DNA from: Rhodosporidiobolus odoratus
Lineage: Eukaryota; Basidiomycota; Microbotryomycetes; Sporidiobolales; Sporidiobolaceae
DNA length: 64,000 nucleotides
Assembly: GCA_034387635.1 (NCBI GenBank)
Contig: JAOANU010000010.1
Coordinates: forward strand, 248,001 to 312,000
Direction of reading: 5' to 3'
The notes under the pieces were generated by a model. The model was not told the origin of the DNA. It saw nothing but the letters and a program-made list of their open reading frames with translations, and made no database searches. Positions within the stretch are counted from its first letter, which is position 1. Every line of letters starts with the position of its first letter. Below are positions 59,201-64,000 of the stretch, piece after piece. Made by a program: the position numbers and the translations under genes.

Positions 59201-59654
59201 GCCCTCGCAGACATGACCAAGCGGGACAGCCGCATCATGAGTCGACTGGAGACCAGAAGGGGCTTTGTCCTACTCGACGACTGTTCGTGCTCGTCCTCTC
59301 TTCCCGTTCCGATGCGTCGCTTATGCCTTCTCGCTGCATTGCAGATCTTAGCAAATACCCCGCGACGGATACGCAAAACTTCCCTCCCCATCGGTCTACT
59401 TACCTCCCTGCCGAGCGTGCGTCTCATCCTTTCAAGCGCGCATCTATTCGGTCTGCTGACATGTCTCCTTGTGTGCTGGTGCAGTCCTTCGCGGCTGGAA
59501 CATCTACGCCAAACGACTCACCAAGGAGGATCTTCCGCCGGAATCAGCCAGAGACAAGAGCCAGGTCGGTCGACCCGCGACGGCCGGGGAGAAGGGCAGC
59601 AATGCCGACTACTCGCCCGTTCCGGGCCCAAGTCGAAGGGCTAGCACCTTTTGA
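56265..59654 (+). CDS. Large cysteine-cluster protein of unknown function
   Basis: The first exon encodes about 500 residues: a Pro/Ser/Tyr/Gln-rich disordered N-terminus (MSRDAEPDQYTPQAWSTTHA onward) and then VIDLTGHTRYSAARRPTTIG. A first cluster follows: YDCQACRRKIGTL ... FYCSTCAPF (two CxxC pairs about 40 residues apart). The next exons give a second cluster: CDVCNRDLASGTLQV, IEVLCAHCETKYMRCSDCGG and WRCKEVFTNGRKTCIQSH (four paired cysteines plus C and H). The frame then continues RLGTVNEMDY|DVYTVASLSR, ELVEHCRDLYYNALLGTLAV, ARSYAEVEKICVDSWT, RRYVALRWVRPTTRKKKGAK, KVLTGFILAEHD|LTAGNLHV and FLRGWNIYAKRLTKEDLPPE. Zinc binding is likely; the second half looks globular and conserved in character. 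I recognise no named domain. Activity as a transcription regulator is only a guess. Confidence 0.62.
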
Positions 59655-60664
59655 GGTGATTCTCCCTTCAACCTTGGCTTCCTTTCCTTTCCTTTACCCC
59701 TGCATTCCATCTCTTCTCTTTCTTCCTCTTGTCTTATTTCCCCTCTTCGATCAGTCCTCACCGCACCTTTACTTGTACTCCCTTCCTCGCACCAACTTAC
59801 AAAAAGGGCTGTTCGCGCCCGCCTCACCCTGCCCTAGAATTCTTCTACGCGCTTTCCGTCTCGTCCGTTCTAGTAGTGCCTTCCTTGCCTTCCTTTCCCT
59901 GCCCAGTTCGTCTCAGCGCAAATGCTGTTTGTTCCACTACATATCCTAGTCGTCTAGCTCAGCCCTTTCTCCCTATTTCCCCTTTTCGTCCTCTCCCTAG
60001 TTTTCCGCTTCCCGTCGACTTTGGAAGATGGACCTCTCGTCGGAGTTGCAGCAATCAGTAGTGCCGTTCTTCTCTTCCTTCCGTCTCCATTCCAGCCTTG
60101 TCTGGCTTGTAGTTTCCCTCGTTGTAGTCTCGCTTGCAAAGTAGAGCATAGCATACGTCGCGCCTATGCGCAAGACTCGCACTCACGTCGTTTCTAGACC
60201 GGCTTCCGCTGGAGACCGTGCATACTCAGTTGCAGTGCAGTGGTCCCAGTGGCTTGCTGGTACATGTCTACATGCCTTTAGCAAAAGAGACGCCGAGCGG
60301 CTCGAAGATTCCGAGTTGAGCTAGCATCGGGGTGTTTTTGCGCGCGCGGGACACCCGTCGGGATCGTCGCTGGGCTGGATCTGCGCGAAAGATGTTGGCG
60401 AATGGCTGCGCAGCGTCGCGTCGGACGGTCGGGAGGCAGGAGAAGTAGGCGAGGCGGGTAGCGCGGGGCGCAGGAGATAGACCGGTGAACGCAAGGCAGT
60501 GAACCGTCTGCATGCTGAGCGGCAAGAGCAGAAGAGGTGAGTTCTCCATTCGAGTCGACCACAGATGAAACGCAAATTTCTTACCTCTTCTCTATCCCGA
60601 TCTTTCGAGCATCCTCTCATCGACCCCGAACTGCCCGTCTTATGATGGAGATAGACTAGATCCT
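59655..60664. other. Intergenic, convergent 3' regions, pyrimidine-rich on the left
   Basis: 1,010 bp between stop codons. 59655-60010 is strongly C/T-rich on the plus strand. Minus-strand frames at 60268-60620 overlap one another and have no domain. No gene is supported. Confidence 0.4.
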
Positions 60665-61576
60665 TCAGAGACTCCGCACATCCCTCCCAACTCCCTCCTC
60701 CTCGTCCTCCTTGTCCGCCCCATCCAATTCAAGGACCTTTACTAGGATCCCCCTTTCCGCCTCGCTGATCTCGACCTTTTTCATTTCGTCTTCCAGTTCC
60801 TCCCGACGCTGGGATACGAGAGACTTGTCCTCTGTGGCTTGTGCAAGGAGAGGATGTAAGGGCCGCAGGATGCAGATGAGCAAGGGGAGATAGGTTGGTT
60901 GTTGGGAGTGAAGGCGGAGGGAAGCTAGGGACGCAGAGAGGACCTCCGGCGGCGGGGTTGAATAAGCCGACATAGAATATGGTACTGCGTCTGAGCTAGA
61001 GAGGGCGAGAGGAGAGTTTGCGAAGAGGACGCGAGCAGAGACGAAAGAAAGCGCGGGAAGGTTGGGCTGCGAGTTTGCGGAGTCGCGGTCAATTGTCGGT
61101 TCCTTCCGCGGGGTCAGACTCAAAGCACGCACGAAGTCTCTCCACCTCTTCGCGACGTCGAGGACATCCGTTCTTCGCTCGAGTCCGCCTTTGAGCGCCG
61201 CCCGAAGAACCAAATCCCTCACTTCTTGCTCTTCCTTCAGTCCCCCGTCGAGCAACTTGATGCCGCCTTGTACGACCGCCTCGTATTCACGTTGGAAGTA
61301 TTGCCTATGCAGGGCGAACAGAACCGGTCGTGCCAAACCTTTTAACCGAGCAGCTTGAACTGGATCATTGAACCACTGCAGGGCGGAAACGTCAGCCTGA
61401 CCTAGCAAAGCTTTGAGGCGGACCAGACGTACACCTGGTTCTTCTATCTTTGCCTCGTATGATTTGGCAGCGTTTCTAGCTGCTGCTATCCGTTCCGCCC
61501 TTGCTTTCGCATTTGAGTCGTCGTGCTCGATGTCGAGGTCGCCAAAGCCAAGGTCGAATAGATCAGAGTCGGCCAT
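60665..61576 (-). CDS. Helical protein of unknown function
   Basis: Starts MADSDLFDLGFGDLDIEHDD, an acidic tail, then KARAERIAAARNAAKSYEAK. After a 57-nt intron (61376-61432) it continues WFNDPVQAARLKGLARPVLF, ALHRQYFQREYEAVVQGGIK, VRDLVLRAALKGGLERRTDV and RWRDFVRALSLTPRKEP. This is a helix-rich middle that could be TPR-like (about residues 50-160). It ends with an acidic EEEGVGRDVRSL tail. The intron has no stop and a length of three times nineteen, so an unspliced product would read through with 19 extra residues. The spliced protein is about 284 aa. No family is recognised. The start is the first ATG with an acidic, protein-like context; ATG 61600 is 8 codons upstream. Confidence 0.65.
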   Translation of the reverse strand: MADSDLFDLGFGDLDIEHDDSNAKARAERIAAARNAAKSYEAKIEEPGVRLVRLKALLGQADVSALQWFNDPVQAARLKGLARPVLFALHRQYFQREYEAVVQGGIKLLDGGLKEEQEVRDLVLRAALKGGLERRTDVLDVAKRWRDFVRALSLTPRKEPTIDRDSANSQPNLPALSFVSARVLFANSPLALSSSDAVPYSMSAYSTPPPEVLSASLASLRLHSQQPTYLPLLICILRPLHPLLAQATEDKSLVSQRREELEDEMKKVEISEAERGILVKVLELDGADKEDEEEGVGRDVRSL

Positions 61577-61845
61577 ATTAACCCGGTGACTCTGGTGCAA
61601 GCTCTAGCCGGATCAGCGAGTTCGAGGCGAGGAGAGATGTCGGAGCCGAAAGACGGCTTGGCTTCACAAGAAAATACCGACCATCAAGCGACTTGCTAGT
61701 AAGATACAGGCAAGGCGGCCACACACTTCCGTTCGACTCGCGCATCGGTACCCTCGACTGGCTGTGCTCATCTTGCGGTTTGAGGTGCGTTGTTTCCCTC
61801 CCTCTTTCATCGGATTCTTGTTGGCGGTTGGAGCAAATGCGTTGA

Positions 61846-62391
61846 CTTGGTTGTCCTCCTACGGACCTATTCCACGCAGTAACAGGCTGTGTGCCTCGGG
61901 TGCCCTTCCATTGGGCACTCTCCGTCGAACTGCCCGAACGTGTCGTTTCCTCCCGCGCCGTCCCCGACTGTTTCGATGCCCGAGATCCGGACATTCAGCC
62001 AGCGGTTTTCAAGAGAGACCGTCGCTTAGTGACTGGCGAGATGTGTCGCATTCGAGGCCGCCTGGCGGAACTCGTACGCTTGTACGTTCGCATTCTCAGG
62101 ACCAACGGATCATGTCGAGTATCACTGGTGTCAGTCGGACGCAACGTGCGAGCTTTAGCTGTCGCAGAAGTGCTGCTGCTGGTGGGGCCGGAGAACAAGA
62201 TGTCTGCTATCGAGGTCGACTGGGAGTATGCTATTCTGCACTGCACTTGTCAGGTCTCTAGCACGTTACCCAGCTTCCGCCGCAGCGGCCTGCCCTACCT
62301 GGTAGGTGCAGTGTCCGACCTACCCTCTACCTACGTGTCTACGCTGAGCTGTCGAACCGCGGACGGGCTGCGTTTGCTCAGAACTAGTTAA
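61846..62391 (+). CDS. Possible exon of an unrecognised gene
   Basis: A stop-free frame of about 180 codons without an early ATG. The stretch with RVPFHWALSVELPERVVSS, GEMCRIRGRLAELVRLYV and NVRALAVAEVLLLVGPENKM has a balanced, protein-like composition unlike the Arg/Ser-rich chance frames nearby. An intron-like GTGCGT...CGCAG (61777-61879) sits just before it, but joining it in phase meets a stop. Low confidence. Confidence 0.22.
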   Translation, partial: LGCPPTDLFHAVTGCVPRVPFHWALSVELPERVVSSRAVPDCFDARDPDIQPAVFKRDRRLVTGEMCRIRGRLAELVRLYVRILRTNGSCRVSLVSVGRNVRALAVAEVLLLVGPENKMSAIEVDWEYAILHCTCQVSSTLPSFRRSGLPYLVGAVSDLPSTYVSTLSCRTADGLRLLRTS

Positions 62392-64000
62392 GCAATCTCG
62401 GTCAGCTGTGACTGACTCTCACGTTCCCCCACTTCCGATGTCAGCAATATTCGAGACTCGCTAGCTTACTCTGTGCTGTTAGCCGCCACCCGAACCTCCT
62501 TCACCTTGGCCTGACAGTTGTCTCTTTCCAAGAATACGACCTGTGCCGAACCCCTTCGAACTCGCTTGCGTTACGCTGATGCGTCTATATACCTTGAGAG
62601 TTTGACACCTTCTTAGCCCAGCGGTAACAGCTTCTCCTGCTCCCGTCAACATCCCCGCCTCTCTCAGTGCTCTGGCCAACGTTTACATGCAGCACAAGAT
62701 TGCCCCAAGCAGGTTGCCCCCCTGCCTACATATGCCCCTGGGTCTGGTGTCTGAACATAACGAGCTTGCCATTATATCGCAGCACTCCGCTAAAGAACCC
62801 AATCTACTGGAGCCTTCCAGTCTCTTCATCTGAAAACTGCTTTTCCCCGTCACCTTCCGTCCTACTGATCGCGGTCACCTTCCCCGCTACGCACGCAGCC
62901 AGTCCTTGTGCACCTGCAGACCTTTCCCTTGCACAGAGTCGGCTGCATCACGTTCTGCATCGGCGAGAGAAGTGGCGGGTGAGAAAGAAAAGGCTTTGTC
63001 ATCCTGCTTTGAGATAGGGGTACCGGCTGACCTCGTGAGCTCGCGGGAAAGACAATAGTGTCGCAGAAGAACAAAGAGCGGCAGAAGCTGGCATACATCA
63101 CAGGATCAAACTCTCAGGAGGTATGTAGTAGGCTGTGTAGGCGAAGCTCGTGGTCCTTTCTGGGTTAACTCGAAGCTCTCACTATGGCCGCTGCTGACAA
63201 AGCGACAATGAATAAAAGGTCAGCTTGCACTCAGAGATGTTGCTCTTGGCAGTCTTTTTCGGACCTGTACACATCGAGAGAGGGTTCTTGCGACCTTCTC
63301 AGCCGAACCGCGGCTGTAGCTTGAGCTGTTTGCAGTGGTACAGTTACGAGAAGGGGATGTCTACTGGGAAGTGGATTACAAGACGGTAGGTGAGACAAAA
63401 GCTCGACGAGAGGCGGGGGCAAAGCGGTGACAGCTTTGATGCGACAAAAGAGTGAGCAGGCGTGTCTGCAACATCATAGATCCATAGGTGCCAGGTGGTC
63501 GGGAACAGCTGTTGCAGCTTGCGCTCGCTGGCAGCCTTGTTCCAGTACTGTCCACGTTGGGAGGAAACGACATGAAGATCAGCAGCGCTTGCTGAGGAGA
63601 GAAGACTACTGGGTGAAGAAACCGGAATTACCTCTCGCCATTCATATTCAGCGTCATTGTTGTCTGTCAGGGTTGTGTCCTATGGGTGAAGAACCTGAAT
63701 TAGCAAGAGAGGCAGCAGGGCAGGACGAGAGAAGGCAGGTAGAGGGAGGGTGGCCTGACTATGAGCTGTCGGATAGCTTGCACTGACTAGTTCTGTGAGC
63801 GAGCGGTATGACCGGTCAGCTTTCACACTTTACTCCGAGTATACGCTAGAGAGGTGCCCACCACTAGATTGAACCGCTCCTTGTCTTTGCGGCATTCACG
63901 AAAGTAAAGAACTGAATGTCTCATTGGAAGGCGGATGAGCCAACACTAGCTCGACGACTTGGAGACGAGGTACCAGACGTGTTGCACTGGGTTTATCTCC
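62392..64000. other. No supported gene
   Basis: About 1.6 kb, less GC-rich than the gene-dense part. The longest frames (plus 62667-63017 and 63427-63786) have no recognisable motif and unlikely composition. I see no tRNA, repeat or transposon end. A gene may begin here and continue beyond the window. Confidence 0.4.

Noticed and set aside
62614..62624. tRNA A-box-like sequence TAGCCCAGCGG
   Set aside because: No B box at a proper distance and no cloverleaf pairing could be found around it.

Overview
The window reads as nuclear DNA of a GC-rich, intron-dense fungus, most likely a basidiomycete yeast of the Rhodotorula/Sporobolomyces type. That placement is an inference from four things: compact genes on both strands, many short introns (about 50-110 nt, with GTRNGY donors, CTRAC branch points and YAG acceptors), low-complexity Ser/Pro/Ala/Gly-rich proteins, and the gene families present. 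No rRNA, tRNA, transposon, CRISPR array or virus-like gene was recognised. All gene models below were spliced by eye from conserved protein blocks and consensus splice sites, so each span runs from proposed start codon to proposed stop codon and includes introns.

Layout. 0-8.3 kb: NUP96 nucleoporin (-), U2AF large subunit (+) and a NIPA/Rsm1-type C3HC zinc-finger protein (-). 8.5-15.3 kb: a DHA1-type MFS exporter (+) convergent with a MOV10/SDE3-type RNA helicase (-). 16.1-25.1 kb: a class I DnaJ protein (+) followed by SEN1 (+). 25.5-28.4 kb: a transcription factor with an HSF-type DNA-binding domain (-). 29.2-37.7 kb: a secreted GH26-like protein (+), a membrane protein (-), GPN2 GTPase (+) and a multipass membrane protein (+). 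38-41.3 kb: a MYND-like zinc protein and a small acidic protein (both -). 41.8-46 kb: a paraoxonase/SMP-30-like protein with an internal in-frame stop, then two unknown proteins (all +). 46.3-54.5 kb: a sugar transporter and a Dpb11/Rad4/TopBP1-type BRCT protein (both -). 56.3-61.6 kb: a cysteine-cluster protein of unknown function (+) and another unknown protein (-). The last 1.6 kb has no gene I can support.

Fungal genes are normally transcribed one by one, so neighbours need not act together. Still, the first 25 kb is rich in RNA-processing and nuclear-pore functions: Nup96, U2AF65, NIPA/Pml39, the MOV10-like helicase and Sen1. Several pairs are divergent with 0.2-0.9 kb between start codons and may share promoter regions.

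The observations most worth a second look are: a NUP96 gene that begins at the point where Nup98-Nup96 precursors are normally self-cleaved; an 11-nt micro-exon inside an HSF-type DNA-binding domain; an in-frame TAG followed by 55 well-conserved-looking codons in the paraoxonase-like gene; a histidine-rich insert in GPN2; a stop-free 3n intron; and a large cysteine-cluster protein I cannot assign.
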